Shown here in pieces: positions 36,336 through 45,630 of a DNA stretch of 64,000 nucleotides. The notes beneath the pieces are model-generated. The model had not been told where the DNA came from and did not search any database. It saw only the letters and a program-made list of their open reading frames with translations. The DNA is taken from assembly GCF_025961575.1 (NCBI RefSeq), contig NZ_JAOQNX010000020.1, positions 1 through 64,000 on the forward strand, read 5' to 3'. Numbering within the stretch: position 1 is the stretch's first letter; each line of letters starts with the position of its first letter. This stretch comes from Rhodoblastus acidophilus. Lineage in GTDB: Bacteria > Pseudomonadota > Alphaproteobacteria > Rhizobiales > Beijerinckiaceae. The position numbers and the translations under genes are program-made.

Positions 36336-37091
36336 TCATTCCGCGGGCGCCATCCGCTCGACATCCGGGGCGCCCAGCCAGCGTTTCAGAAACTCGATGG
36401 TCCAGCGCGCAATCGAGCGATCATGCTGGAACCAGCCGTCAATATGGCGCTGGCGGCTCTGGGCGCCGGGGTGATTCATGCGATCCAGCGACGTGATGGT
36501 CCAGCGGCAGATCATTTCGTAGGTCACATCGGGGTGGAACTGGAGCCCGAAGGCCTTTTCTCCCACCTGGATCGCCTGCGCCTCGAAATCCTCGCCTTCG
36601 GCGAGCAGAACCGCGCCTTCGGGGCAGTCGAAACCCTCGCGGTGCCATTGATAGACCCGGTTGGGAAAAGGAGACTCGCAGAGTCCATGGCCGTCTTCGG
36701 TGGGATGGATTGGATAATAGCCGACTTCCACCTTGCCTTCCGGATGGGCGTCCACCTTCTGGCCGAGTTGGCGCGCCAGCAGTTGCGCGCCCAGACAAAT
36801 GCCGAGGTACGGTTTGTTTTCCTTGAGCGGCGCGGCGAGCCAGTCGATTTCGCGCTTCAGCCAGTCTTCCTCGTCATTGGCGCTCATCGGGCCGCCAAAG
36901 AAGACCGCGCCGGCGTGCTCATGAAGGTTTTCAGGCAGGGGATCGCCGAAGCGCGGGCGGCGGATGTCGAGCGGCGCGCCCAATTCGCGCAACAGGCGGC
37001 CGATGCGCCCCGGAGTCGATTGTTCGCCATGCAGGACAACGAGGACCGGCTTGTACTGCGACCAGGACGAGGACGAAGCGCAAAAATTCAT
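36336..37091 (-). CDS. Class I glutamine amidotransferase-like protein
   Basis: The 251-residue protein is a stand-alone class I GATase domain of the GuaA-like (COG0518) type. The nucleophile Cys is in LGICLGAQLLA and the His in FGLQFHPDVT. Such proteins are often annotated as GMP synthase-like but lack the synthetase part, and known members act on gamma-glutamyl compounds or are of unknown substrate. Its start overlaps the end of the dehydrogenase gene by four bases, placing both in one operon with the TerB gene. The first ~12 residues (Ser-rich) may precede the real start. Confidence 0.85.
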   Translation of the reverse strand: MNFCASSSSWSQYKPVLVVLHGEQSTPGRIGRLLRELGAPLDIRRPRFGDPLPENLHEHAGAVFFGGPMSANDEEDWLKREIDWLAAPLKENKPYLGICLGAQLLARQLGQKVDAHPEGKVEVGYYPIHPTEDGHGLCESPFPNRVYQWHREGFDCPEGAVLLAEGEDFEAQAIQVGEKAFGLQFHPDVTYEMICRWTITSLDRMNHPGAQSRQRHIDGWFQHDRSIARWTIEFLKRWLGAPDVERMAPAE

Positions 37092-37903
37092 TCTCGGCCC
37101 ACCTCCCTCTTGCGGCGCAATTGCACGGCGGCGACATTGTCGAGCAGCAGCGACTTCGGCGTGACGCCGATGGCGCCGACCATGAGCCGTGTGAACAGGC
37201 CGGGGATTTCGACGCGCTTGCCGGCCATCATCGCGTCATAGCCCGCCTCGGCGACGGCTTCCGGCGAGAGCTGGACATATTTGATCCAGTTCATCAGGCC
37301 GCCGAACCCGGCGCGCGCGCCAAATCCGGTGGGCACGGGACCGGGGCACAAAGCCGTCACCGTGACCCCGTGCGGTTCCAGCTCCTTGGAAAGGGCTTCG
37401 GTAAAGGACAGGACATAGGCCTTGCTCGCGTAATAGACCGCCATTCCGGGACCCGGCATGTAGGCGGCGACCGAGGCGACATTGAGGAGCCGGCCCTTGT
37501 TCGCGATCAGATCCTTGGAAAAGCGCAGGCTGAGATCGGTGAGCGCCCTGATGTTCAGGTCGATCATGCCGAGCTGAGTGGCCCGGTCGCTCTCCGCCGC
37601 CGCGCCGAGCAGGCCGTAGCCGGCATTGTTGACGAGGATTTCGACGCTGGCGCCGGCGAGGGTGACGAAATCCTCGACGGCGGCGGGCGCCTCGGGAGCG
37701 GCGAGATCATAGTCCAGAACCAGCGGGCGCGGCGCGGTTCGGCCGGGATAGCGGGCGATCTCGTCGGCGAGCGCATCCAGGGCCTGCCGGTTGCGCGCGA
37801 CCAGCGCGAGATCATGCCCTTTCAGTCCGGCGTGGCGCGCCAGATCGGCGCCAATGCCGCCGGAGGCGCCGGTGATCAGCATGAGTTTTCGTGATGCGCT
37901 CAA
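37088..37903 (-). CDS. Short-chain dehydrogenase/reductase
   Basis: The classical SDR has the NAD(P)-binding TGASGGIG near the N-terminus, NNAG, the catalytic Ser region NVASVAAY, and Tyr/Lys in YYASKAY. An N-terminal Arg-rich pattern ALVARNRQ suggests NADP preference. The TTG at 37903 overlaps the TerB stop (TTGA) and begins six codons before MLITGASGG; the Met of that segment is an alternative start. Substrate unknown. Confidence 0.85.
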   Translation of the reverse strand: MSASRKLMLITGASGGIGADLARHAGLKGHDLALVARNRQALDALADEIARYPGRTAPRPLVLDYDLAAPEAPAAVEDFVTLAGASVEILVNNAGYGLLGAAAESDRATQLGMIDLNIRALTDLSLRFSKDLIANKGRLLNVASVAAYMPGPGMAVYYASKAYVLSFTEALSKELEPHGVTVTALCPGPVPTGFGARAGFGGLMNWIKYVQLSPEAVAEAGYDAMMAGKRVEIPGLFTRLMVGAIGVTPKSLLLDNVAAVQLRRKREVGRE

Positions 37904-38409
37904 GCCTTGCTCTCCCCGACATGGCTGTCCCACGGCGCCGGCGCCAGCGGATCCAGGCCAAAATCGCCGCGCACCTTTTGGCGCAGCGCAATGCGGTCGC
38001 GCGAGGGGACGGCCAAAAGTTCGGAAACGCGCCAGATGACGTTTTCCTCGAATTCCGCGAGTTCGCCGTCGGCATAGGCGACGGTCCACATCATCTCGAT
38101 CATGCGGCGGCGTTCGGGAAGGCTCGTGGAGTCCTTGAGAACGGAGGTGAAGCGATACAGGTCGACCGCCTCGCGATCGCTCCGGCGCCCGGCCTCCATC
38201 AGCTCCTGCGCCTGCGCCTCGCTGACGTCGAACCGCTGTTGCAGCAGCAGCAGCAGGGCGCGGCGTTCGGACTCGCTGAAAAACCCGTCGACCTCGGCGA
38301 CATGCACCAGGAGCGCCGCCGAGGCGACGCGCAGTTCGGTGTCGCCCAACTCACGCTCGCTCGGAGCGCCGGTGAGCTCTTCGACAAACTGCCTGATGCG
38401 ATCAAACAT
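37900..38409 (-). CDS. TerB-family protein
   Basis: The 169-residue, all-helical protein matches the TerB/DjlA-like domain (COG4103 type): acidic helices AALLVHVAEVDGFFSESER and VAYADGELAEFEENVIWRVSELL carry the two metal-binding-like Asp/Glu clusters. Family members occur in tellurite-resistance and stress systems but chromosomal single-domain versions are of unknown function. ATG 38409 follows a GAGGG element. It is the first gene of the TerB-SDR-amidotransferase group. Confidence 0.85.
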   Translation of the reverse strand: MFDRIRQFVEELTGAPSERELGDTELRVASAALLVHVAEVDGFFSESERRALLLLLQQRFDVSEAQAQELMEAGRRSDREAVDLYRFTSVLKDSTSLPERRRMIEMMWTVAYADGELAEFEENVIWRVSELLAVPSRDRIALRQKVRGDFGLDPLAPAPWDSHVGESKA

Positions 38410-38599
38410 CGACCCTCGCTCCATACGCTCGAGGCAATTCTGGACGCTGCAAGTTTAATAAAGCATTAACCGTGCCGCGGGCGACGACGCAATCGGCGAA
38501 TCCGACGGATTGGCGTCGCAAAAACGCAAATTGAGCTCGAACCCTGTCAGGCTAACGCGCGGCGCGGGTCAAATCCATGCGCTGGATCAGTCAAGAAAT

Positions 38600-39373
38600 C
38601 TAAATGAGCCAGGTCGCCTCTTCCAGCGCGCGCCGCATTTCGAAGGCGCGGAACTGCGAGAAGACCGGCGTCATCCAGCTCTTCAGGCCGGCGCGCACCA
38701 CCAGCGACATGTCCGAGGGCGGCTCGATCAGGAACCAGGACAGCGACAGGTCGGGCGGCTGCAGCGCCCGGCTGACCAGCGCGTCCAGCGCCCCGATCTT
38801 CAGCCGCCGGTGTGGCGGATAGAGCGCGAGCCTCTCGTGCGCGTCGGGGCCGAGCGGCGCCGCGCCCTCGTTATAGGTGAGCAGGGTCTCGACCGTCGGC
38901 AGCGCATTGGCGAGGCTCCAGGCGGCGGCCGGCGAGGCCTGCGAGGCGTCGGCGTGAAACAGGATGATCGGCTCGACATTCTTGCTGCGCGCCTCCTCGA
39001 CAAAGCCGATGTCCTGGATCAGCGTAAAAAAGCGGTCGTAGGAGCGGCTCCAGAGATCGATGATCTTGGCCTCGCCGTCGGGGACGAGCAGGCGGTCGAT
39101 CATGGCGATCTGTCCCTGCGTCGAGGCGAGATCGACATTTTGTACTCGGCCGGAAAAGCGCGGCGCGTAATCGGGCTCGTGCGGATCGGCGTCGAACCCG
39201 ACAAAACCGCGCCGCGACGCGAGAAAATAATCGGACCACAGCCGCGCCGTGGTGCTGACGCCGACGCGCCCATGCGGCGCGCAGCAGATGAACACATAGC
39301 TCTTCGGCGGCCGCTTCTCTTCGGCGTCATCAGGCGAGCCGTCCGGCCCGCGCCAATCCCGCCCAGGCTGCAT
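38600..39373 (-). CDS. Degenerate ParA-like protein (lost P-loop)
   Basis: The 257-residue protein has the layout of a deviant Walker A (ParA/MinD) ATPase but with the motif altered: CCAPHGRVGVSTTARL stands where KGGVGKTT is expected, so the signature lysines are missing, and VGFDADPHEPD corresponds to the switch I/Walker A' strand. It is probably unable to hydrolyse ATP in the usual way. It lies six bases downstream of a ParA-like gene with an intact motif, so the two products are likely partners. The last third (IEPPSDMSLVVRAGLKSW) is unrecognised. Confidence 0.65.
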   Translation of the reverse strand: MQPGRDWRGPDGSPDDAEEKRPPKSYVFICCAPHGRVGVSTTARLWSDYFLASRRGFVGFDADPHEPDYAPRFSGRVQNVDLASTQGQIAMIDRLLVPDGEAKIIDLWSRSYDRFFTLIQDIGFVEEARSKNVEPIILFHADASQASPAAAWSLANALPTVETLLTYNEGAAPLGPDAHERLALYPPHRRLKIGALDALVSRALQPPDLSLSWFLIEPPSDMSLVVRAGLKSWMTPVFSQFRAFEMRRALEEATWLI

Positions 39374-39379
39374 GTCACA

Positions 39380-40228
39380 TCACCGTTGCGCGAGCAGGTC
39401 GAGCAACCGCACGCGGTTCAGTTCGTCGGCAATCTTCGCCTGCCAGGTGCGCACATAGCCGCGCAGCACGAAGGAGGCGTTGGCGGGTTCGCCGCCGGCC
39501 GTCTTGTTGGCGACGAAGGTCGAGAACGACGTTCCCGCGATCTCCACCTGCTCGTAAGCCATTTCGTCGAGCTTGGGGATGACGATCTCGCCCGACGGAT
39601 TCACCTTCTCGAAATACTTCCGGTTGGTCACCGGGTCCCATTCGAAGAAAGTCGTGGCGTTGATGTGGTTCTTCACCAGAAAATAATTGGCGTCGTCGAT
39701 GAACGGCGCGGTCTCCGCGATTTCGTCCAGCGAGGCGATGGAGGGGCCGAGCACATGCAAAAGCGTGAAGCTGAATTCGCCCGCCCGCACCGCATCCAGA
39801 AACCCGACGTCGCGCAGCGCCCGCAGCGTCGCGCCCAGCGCGCCGGCGCGGGTATCGATCACGCTCACCTTGATCTGCGCGGAATTCAGCGTGTCGAGAA
39901 TCCGCATCTGGTCGGACGTCTCGGTGATATCGACGACTTCCGTCACCGGCCCGTGGAACCGCTTCAGCGTGCCGCGCGGCGACTCGGTGTCGAAGGCGCG
40001 GGTGAGGATATTGTTGGCGGCGAGATAATCGAGCAGGGCGCGCGAGACGGTCGTCTTGCCCACGCCGCCCTTGTCGGCGCCCACCAAAATGACGGCTGGC
40101 TTCATGTTATGTCCGGCTCCTGGCGTAGAAACACTCGCATCCGGCTCAACCGGACGTTTCTTGGAACTCTTGCTTTGCGCGGCCGAACCCCGGGGGGCAG
40201 GGGGCCGCTTGTCAGGGGTGCGCGCCAT
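39380..40228 (-). CDS. ParA-like ATPase with intact deviant Walker A
   Basis: The 282-residue protein starts with a Lys/Arg/Pro-rich tail of about 40 residues and then MKPAVILVGADKGGVGKTTVSRALL, a full KGGxGKTT motif. Residues such as RAFDTESPRGTL and VSVIDTRAG correspond to the A' and B segments. It is not the replicon ParA, since no parB follows, nor obviously MipZ. The start could be the internal Met42. Its partner gene (degenerate motif) follows after six bases, and the acyl-CoA synthetase gene diverges on the other side. Confidence 0.75.
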   Translation of the reverse strand: MARTPDKRPPAPRGSAAQSKSSKKRPVEPDASVSTPGAGHNMKPAVILVGADKGGVGKTTVSRALLDYLAANNILTRAFDTESPRGTLKRFHGPVTEVVDITETSDQMRILDTLNSAQIKVSVIDTRAGALGATLRALRDVGFLDAVRAGEFSFTLLHVLGPSIASLDEIAETAPFIDDANYFLVKNHINATTFFEWDPVTNRKYFEKVNPSGEIVIPKLDEMAYEQVEIAGTSFSTFVANKTAGGEPANASFVLRGYVRTWQAKIADELNRVRLLDLLAQR

Positions 40229-40333
40229 GCCGCCTTATAACACCGAACAAAGTTAAAATGTAAAAAGGTGAAGACAAAGTTTAAAGATATGGCGTACCTG
40301 CAACAGGATTCATCGTGGGGTCGAGGCGCGAAC

Positions 40334-41947
40334 ATGACCGGGACCAATGCCTATGAGGCGAACTATAGAAATTTCGCCTGGGCGATTCCGACGCATTACA
40401 ACATGGGCGTCGATGTCTGCGACCGCTGGGCGGCGGCCGACCCGGACCGCCCCGCCATCATCGAGATCGACTCCGACGACGCGCCGCGCCCCTTCAGCTT
40501 CGCCGCCCTGCGCGCCGAATCGAACCGCATCGCCCTGGCCCTGCGCCGGCGCGGAATCGGGCGCGGCGACGTGGTCGCGCTGCTGCTGCCGCAGTCGCGC
40601 CATGTCGCGGCGGCGCATATCGCCATCTACAAGCTCGGCGCGATCGCGCTGCCGCTCGCCAGCCTGTTCGGCCCGGACGCGCTGGCCTATCGCCTCGCCG
40701 ATTCCGGCGCTCGCGCGCTGATCTGCGACGCCCCGAACCTGCCAAAAATCCAGGAAATCCGCGCAAAACTGCCGGACCTGCAAACCGTGCTCTGCCTCGA
40801 CGGCGCCGCCCCCGGCGCCGAGGATTTTTTTGCCGCGCTCGCCGCCGAATCCGAAGACTTCACCCCGGTCGACACCCTGGCCGACGACCCCGCGCTGATG
40901 ATCTACACCTCGGGCACCACCGGGCTCGCCAAGGGCGCCCTGCACGCCCATCGCGTCCTGCTCGGCCACCTGCCGGGCGTGCAAATGCCCCACGACGGTT
41001 TTCCGCAGCCCGACGACCTCATGTGGACCCCCGCCGACTGGGCCTGGGCCGGCGGCCTGCTCAACGTGCTGCTGCCTTCGCTGCATTTCGGCGTCGCCGT
41101 GGTTGCCCGCCATTTCCGCAAATTCGACCCGGAAGCCGCCTTCGCCCTGATGGCCAAACACGGCATCCGCAATTCCTACATCCCGCCGACCGCGCTGCGC
41201 ATGCTGCGCTCCGTCCCCCACCCGCGCGCCAAATACGGCTTTCCCCTGCGCACCGTGAACACCGGCGGCGAATCGCTCGGCGCCGAAACCTTTCACTGGG
41301 GCCGCGAGCAGCTCGGCCTCACCATCAACGAATCCTACGGCCAAACCGAGGTCAACCTCGTCCTGGCCTCCTCGGCTCTGTGGGGCGTCAACCGCGCCGG
41401 CGCCATAGGAAAACCGGTCCCCGGCCACGACACCGCGGTGATTCGCCCCGACGGCTCCGTCTGCGACGACGACGAAGTGGGCGAGATCGCCATCCGCAGC
41501 CCCAACCCGGTGATGCTGCTGAACTATTGGAAGCGCCCCGAAGCCACCGCCGAAAAATATCTGGGCGACTGGATGCTGACCGGCGACCGCGCCCGCCGCG
41601 ACCGCGACGGCTACGTCTTCTTCCTCGGCCGCGACGACGACGTCATCTCCTCCGCCGGCTACCGCATCGGCCCCAACGAAATCGAGGACGGCCTGCTGCG
41701 CCATCCCGCGGTCGCCAATGCGGCGGCGGTCGGCAAGCCCGACAGCTTGCGCGGCGAAATCGTCAAGGCGTTTGTTGTGCTCAAACCCGGCTTCGCCCCG
41801 TCGCCGGAACTGGCCAAGGAAATCCAGGACCACGCCAAATCGCGGCTTTCCGCCCACGAATACCCGCGCGAGATCGAATTCGCGGCGGAACTGCCGCTGA
41901 CCACCAGCGGAAAAATTATCAGGCGCATCCTGCGCGAGAAGGCGTAA
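40334..41947 (+). CDS. AMP-dependent acyl-CoA synthetase
   Basis: The 537-residue adenylate-forming enzyme activates a carboxylate with ATP and CoA. The P-loop-like motif YTSGTTGLAKG, motif A5 NESYGQTEVN, the hinge-side TGDRARRD and the catalytic Lys region TTSGKIIRR are all present. The sequence is nearest to the medium-chain acyl-CoA/acetyl-CoA synthetase-like group. ATG 40334 is chosen because GAGG lies seven bases upstream and the conserved N-terminus begins soon after. The 22 codons upstream are AT-rich promoter-like sequence. It diverges from the ParA-like gene and ends with an intergenic repeat. Confidence 0.9.
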   Translation: MTGTNAYEANYRNFAWAIPTHYNMGVDVCDRWAAADPDRPAIIEIDSDDAPRPFSFAALRAESNRIALALRRRGIGRGDVVALLLPQSRHVAAAHIAIYKLGAIALPLASLFGPDALAYRLADSGARALICDAPNLPKIQEIRAKLPDLQTVLCLDGAAPGAEDFFAALAAESEDFTPVDTLADDPALMIYTSGTTGLAKGALHAHRVLLGHLPGVQMPHDGFPQPDDLMWTPADWAWAGGLLNVLLPSLHFGVAVVARHFRKFDPEAAFALMAKHGIRNSYIPPTALRMLRSVPHPRAKYGFPLRTVNTGGESLGAETFHWGREQLGLTINESYGQTEVNLVLASSALWGVNRAGAIGKPVPGHDTAVIRPDGSVCDDDEVGEIAIRSPNPVMLLNYWKRPEATAEKYLGDWMLTGDRARRDRDGYVFFLGRDDDVISSAGYRIGPNEIEDGLLRHPAVANAAAVGKPDSLRGEIVKAFVVLKPGFAPSPELAKEIQDHAKSRLSAHEYPREIEFAAELPLTTSGKIIRRILREKA

Positions 41948-41953
41948 GCCGCG

Positions 41954-42060
41954 TTTCGACAAAGCCCGCGCAGCCCTCATCCTGAGGAGCCTGCGCAGCA
42001 GGCGCGCAGCCCTCATCCTGAGGAAGCCGCGAAGCGGCTGTCTCGAAGGACGAGGGCTGC
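41954..42060. repeat. Palindromic intergenic repeat (CCTCATCCTGAGG family)
   Basis: The element contains two copies of CCCTCATCCTGAGGA (41974 and 42010), separated by the inverted repeat CCTGCGCAGCAGGCGCG, then CCGCGAAGCGG and the closing TCTCGAAGGACGAGGGC, which pairs with the opening arm. This wording is common between genes in Hyphomicrobiales. It lies just after the acyl-CoA synthetase gene and can fold into a long imperfect hairpin. Confidence 0.75.
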
Positions 42061-42087
42061 ACAAGCCGCAGCGAAAAGGGGATTGCG

Positions 42088-42738
42088 TTGTCAACATCCG
42101 ACAAACATCTGCGACGCCTGCCCGGCCTCATCGCCACCCTCGCCCTCATCGCGGCGGCATGGACGACCCCGGCCCGCGCGGGAAACCCGGACTTTCCCTA
42201 TCCCCCGCCCGCCGCGCCCTATCAGCCGCAAATCCTGCCGCCGCCGCCGCCGCCGAATCTGTACAAGCCGCTGCCGCCGACCAGCCACGAGCCCGGCCCG
42301 CCGCCCGCCCTGCGCGCGCCGCGCGGCGGAGGCGGGGGCGAAGGCGGCGGAACCTATTTTCCCGGCGGCATGACCATGACGGCCACCAAAATCCTGCACG
42401 AGGACCGCGACAAGGACGTCGCGCGGTCGAATGCGGTGATCGGCCGGCCGCGTCAGGCGGTGGACCAGCTCGCCGCCTGCTGGTCGCCGCCGCTGCCGCC
42501 CAAGGGCGAGACCGTGGAGATCACCATCCGGTTTTCCTTCAACGACCGCGGCGGGGTCGTCGGCGCCCCGCGCACCACCTATGTCAAGGCGGCGGGCGCC
42601 ACGCGCGACGCCGTGCGCGCGTCCATCCTCGACGCCATCAAAACCTGTTCGCCGCTGAATTTTTCCAAAAGCATGGCGGCAAGCGCGCCGGGCTATCCGA
42701 TCACGGTGCGTTTCATCGGCCGCCGCGCCGACGACTGA
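42088..42738 (+). CDS. Secreted Pro-rich protein with TonB-like C-terminal domain
   Basis: The 216-residue protein has a signal peptide (cleavage after about residue 31, PARA), a Pro-rich stretch with PPPPPPNLYKPLPPTS, a Gly-rich linker, and a C-terminal domain (about 110-210) with the pattern of TonB-like C-terminal domains (VEITIRFSFNDRGGVVGAPRT, PITVRFIGR). It has no N-terminal membrane anchor that would make it a classical TonB. It starts at a TTG six bases after AGGGG. The B12 receptor gene is nearby but on the other strand, and any link is speculative. Confidence 0.65.
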   Translation: MSTSDKHLRRLPGLIATLALIAAAWTTPARAGNPDFPYPPPAAPYQPQILPPPPPPNLYKPLPPTSHEPGPPPALRAPRGGGGGEGGGTYFPGGMTMTATKILHEDRDKDVARSNAVIGRPRQAVDQLAACWSPPLPPKGETVEITIRFSFNDRGGVVGAPRTTYVKAAGATRDAVRASILDAIKTCSPLNFSKSMAASAPGYPITVRFIGRRADD

Positions 42739-42833
42739 ACGGCGAAAGCCGGCGTTCCGCCCCCGAGACGAACCGCTCGATCTCGTCCGCGTGAACGCGC
42801 TCACCCGTCCCGACCCTCAGCCTCCGACGATCC

Positions 42834-43553
42834 TCAGACCGTCGAAGCGCCGCGCGCCCTCGCCATGTCCAAGGCCCAGGCCTCGACCCCTTCGCGGGTC
42901 GCGGCGTAAACCGCGCCGCCGATCGCCTCGCCGACCGCCGTATGCAATCCGGCGCAGGCCATCGGCTCGCCCCCGCAAGGCGCCGCGACGACGATGCAGT
43001 CGGTTCCGGTTCCGGTGATCGCCGGACCCGCCGGTGGGCGCCAGGTTTCGACAATGGCCGCCGTGCGCGCCTGCGCCGCAATGGAGATCGCCTCGACAAA
43101 AGCGCCATCCGTCAGGGGGCGGGACACATGGATCAAGGTGTTAATCGTGCCCACCAAGGCGCGAAAAGGCTTTCGCGCGCCCACGCGCTCGCCGTTCGAC
43201 AATCCGACGGTGGTCAGGCAGGCCGCTTCGACATCCTCGACGCGGCTTTGGCGAAAATGATGACGGCGGATGTCGCGCGCCGTCATAAAAGCCAAAGCCT
43301 GCGGCAAGCCGATCGAGGCGAGTTTTGCGCGCAAAAAGGCGCAGGCGTCAACCTCCGGCGGCAGATCGCGGTCACGCACCTCGACCCAGACGATGTCGCG
43401 CACGATGGAAAAACCCGGGTGCAGCATCGACCAGCCGAGCGTGCGCCGGGGCGCGGAAAAGCGCGCCGTCAGAAACGGCGGCGCGCAGGAGAAGGCGAAG
43501 GGCGCGGCCTCCATGGTCGCGCCCATGGCGTTGGCGTCACACATCATCACCAT
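42834..43553 (-). CDS. cbiZ: Adenosylcobinamide amidohydrolase CbiZ
   Basis: The 239-residue protein matches CbiZ, which removes the aminopropanol side chain of adenosylcobinamide to give adenosylcobyric acid for re-entry into cobamide synthesis. The family block TGTGTDCIVVAAP and AGLHTAVGEAIGGAVYAAT are clear. It follows btuB directly, its start overlapping the btuB stop; several in-frame start codons (ATG, GTG, ATG, ATG) lie within ten bases. The B12 riboswitch ahead of btuB probably governs both genes. Confidence 0.9.
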   Translation of the reverse strand: MVMMCDANAMGATMEAAPFAFSCAPPFLTARFSAPRRTLGWSMLHPGFSIVRDIVWVEVRDRDLPPEVDACAFLRAKLASIGLPQALAFMTARDIRRHHFRQSRVEDVEAACLTTVGLSNGERVGARKPFRALVGTINTLIHVSRPLTDGAFVEAISIAAQARTAAIVETWRPPAGPAITGTGTDCIVVAAPCGGEPMACAGLHTAVGEAIGGAVYAATREGVEAWALDMARARGASTV

Positions 43554-45586
43554 TCATATTTGAGGCCGCCATAAACGGCGCGGCCCGGGACGCCATAATT
43601 GGCGATTTCCTGATAGCGGGCGTCGCTGAGGTTTTCGAGCCGGCCGATGACCGACACGCCATGATCGAGCTTGTAATTGGCGTAGATGTCGATCTTGGCG
43701 TAGGCCGGCAAAACCACCGGCGTCTGCGCATAGGTGTAATTGTTGAAGCTGACGTCGGGATTGGGGCCAACGAACGTCACCCGTCCCTCGACTTCGAGGT
43801 TCGGCGCGCCGGTATAGATCAAGGAGGCCGCGCCCATGTTGTGCGGACGGCGCGCGATGACTCCGCCCGTGATCAGATTGCGCGCGTCCATATTGGTGTA
43901 GGACAGACGCGCCCGCCACGCGTCCGGCGCCAGCACCGCTTCTGCGGAAAACTCCAACCCCTGGATTCGCGCCCGACCGACATTGTAGTAGCAGCCGCCC
44001 AGCAGCGTTTGCGAGGCCGTGCAGCTCGGCGCGTAGCCGTAATTGATCAGATTCTTGTAGTCGCTGTTGAAATAGGTCGCCGAAAACGTCAGCCTGTCGC
44101 CGAACAGTTTTTGGTCAAGGCCGAAGTCGTAGCCAAAATTCTGCTCCGGTTGCAGGTTCGGATTCCCGTAGACGCTGTAGAGCTGGTAGAGCGACGCCGC
44201 CTTGGCCCCTGTGCCGGCGGTGGCGCGCAGCTTTGTGCCGGTTTCCTCCAGCCGATAGGCCGCGGTCGTGCGCCAGGTTTCAAAAACCTGGAGGCCGCCG
44301 ACGGCGTCCATGCGTCCTCCCCAGGTGATGTCCAACCGGTCGAGCAGGGTGAACTGGTGCTGGGCGTAGAGCGAATTGGTGACCTGCCGGGCGGATTGGG
44401 TGACGAGACTGGGACCGCCCGGCTCCGCCTGGCTGGTGTTGGTCATGGTTTCCGTCTCGCTCTTGGCGCCGAAGGTGAGCAAGCCATAGGCGCCAAGTTT
44501 GAGATCGCCCTGGTACTCGGCGCCATAGCGCGCGCCCTGAAAACCGTTCTTGCAATTGCCCGGAAACGCCAGCGTGCAGAGATATTCGGTTTGCCAAACG
44601 TCGCGGCGCGTGTCGTTGGCGAACAGGGTCAGGCGGCTGTGCAGCGTCTTGCCGAAGGCGTCGTCGTCCACGCGGACAAAACCCTGGCCGAAGGTGCTGA
44701 GCAGCCGGTTGAAGCCGCCAAAGACGTCGGCGGGAACGGTGGCGCCGGGATTGTCGAAGGGCGCCCCGAGGCTGAAGCCGTTGAGGCCGCCGGTGATGGC
44801 GAGGTCTTCATCGACGCGATAGCTGATCTGCGCCGAGGCGCCGGCCTTGTTGGTCGGCTCGGACACGTCCGGCGCCGGTCCCGGCAAAATGCCGAAGCCG
44901 TAGCTCAGGGGACCGTTGATCCGGTAGCCGTAGCGCGCCGGCGCATTGATGTGGAGCCCGTCGAGCGCGAACGACCACGACCATTGATCGACCGCGCCCG
45001 TTTCCTGGACCCGGCTGTGGACCATGCCATAGCTTCCGCCTTCAACCAGAACCGAGCCGTGCGGCGCGCCTTCGCCGCGCTTGGTGATGATGTTGATGAC
45101 GCCGCCCATGGCGTCGGACCCGTAAAGCGCCGATTGCGGGCCGCGCAGCACTTCGATGCGGTCGATATTGCCGGCCGAAAAAATGCTGAGATCGACTCCG
45201 CCGTTTGTTGTGCTCGGATCGTTGATACGAATGCCGTCGATCAAAACAAGCGTTTGGCCAGACGTCGCGCCGCGCAGCGAGACGGACGACAAAGTCCCGA
45301 CGCCGCCGGATGAATAAATATTGAGTCCGGGCGTACCGCGCAAAACATCGTCCAGGCCGGTCGATCCGCGCCGTTCGACCTCTTGCGAGGGGATGACGGT
45401 GATCGCGCTGGCCGATTGCGAAACGGGCTGTTCCGTGCGCGTGGCGGTCACGTCAATATCGCCGAGCGCCTGGAACTGGACCGGCTCTTGGGCCTGTTGC
45501 GCCTGAGCATTGGCGAGTTGAAGCAGAATAGAAATCATCGAGCCGCCGGCCAGCAAGGCCGAGCGACGCTTGGAGAGCGTAGCCAT
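43547..45586 (-). CDS. btuB: TonB-dependent cobalamin receptor BtuB
   Basis: The 679-residue outer-membrane receptor has a signal peptide (to about residue 29), a TonB box in DIDVTATRTE (about residue 48), a plug domain (about 55-165, SLRGATSGQTLVLIDGIR) and a 22-strand barrel ending in aromatic Trp (KYEW). AGGAGG stands just before the ATG. The cobalamin riboswitch upstream and cbiZ downstream make the B12/cobinamide substrate secure. No BtuCDF genes are in the window. Confidence 0.94.
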   Translation of the reverse strand: MATLSKRRSALLAGGSMISILLQLANAQAQQAQEPVQFQALGDIDVTATRTEQPVSQSASAITVIPSQEVERRGSTGLDDVLRGTPGLNIYSSGGVGTLSSVSLRGATSGQTLVLIDGIRINDPSTTNGGVDLSIFSAGNIDRIEVLRGPQSALYGSDAMGGVINIITKRGEGAPHGSVLVEGGSYGMVHSRVQETGAVDQWSWSFALDGLHINAPARYGYRINGPLSYGFGILPGPAPDVSEPTNKAGASAQISYRVDEDLAITGGLNGFSLGAPFDNPGATVPADVFGGFNRLLSTFGQGFVRVDDDAFGKTLHSRLTLFANDTRRDVWQTEYLCTLAFPGNCKNGFQGARYGAEYQGDLKLGAYGLLTFGAKSETETMTNTSQAEPGGPSLVTQSARQVTNSLYAQHQFTLLDRLDITWGGRMDAVGGLQVFETWRTTAAYRLEETGTKLRATAGTGAKAASLYQLYSVYGNPNLQPEQNFGYDFGLDQKLFGDRLTFSATYFNSDYKNLINYGYAPSCTASQTLLGGCYYNVGRARIQGLEFSAEAVLAPDAWRARLSYTNMDARNLITGGVIARRPHNMGAASLIYTGAPNLEVEGRVTFVGPNPDVSFNNYTYAQTPVVLPAYAKIDIYANYKLDHGVSVIGRLENLSDARYQEIANYGVPGRAVYGGLKYEW

Positions 45587-45630
45587 GGGTCCTCCTGCCG
45601 TCCCACCGACGGCGTTGGGTTGTCATGCGC

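Noticed and set aside
43325-45313. 662-codon plus-strand frame opposite btuB
   Set aside because: Antisense of a well-supported receptor gene; no recognisable domain.
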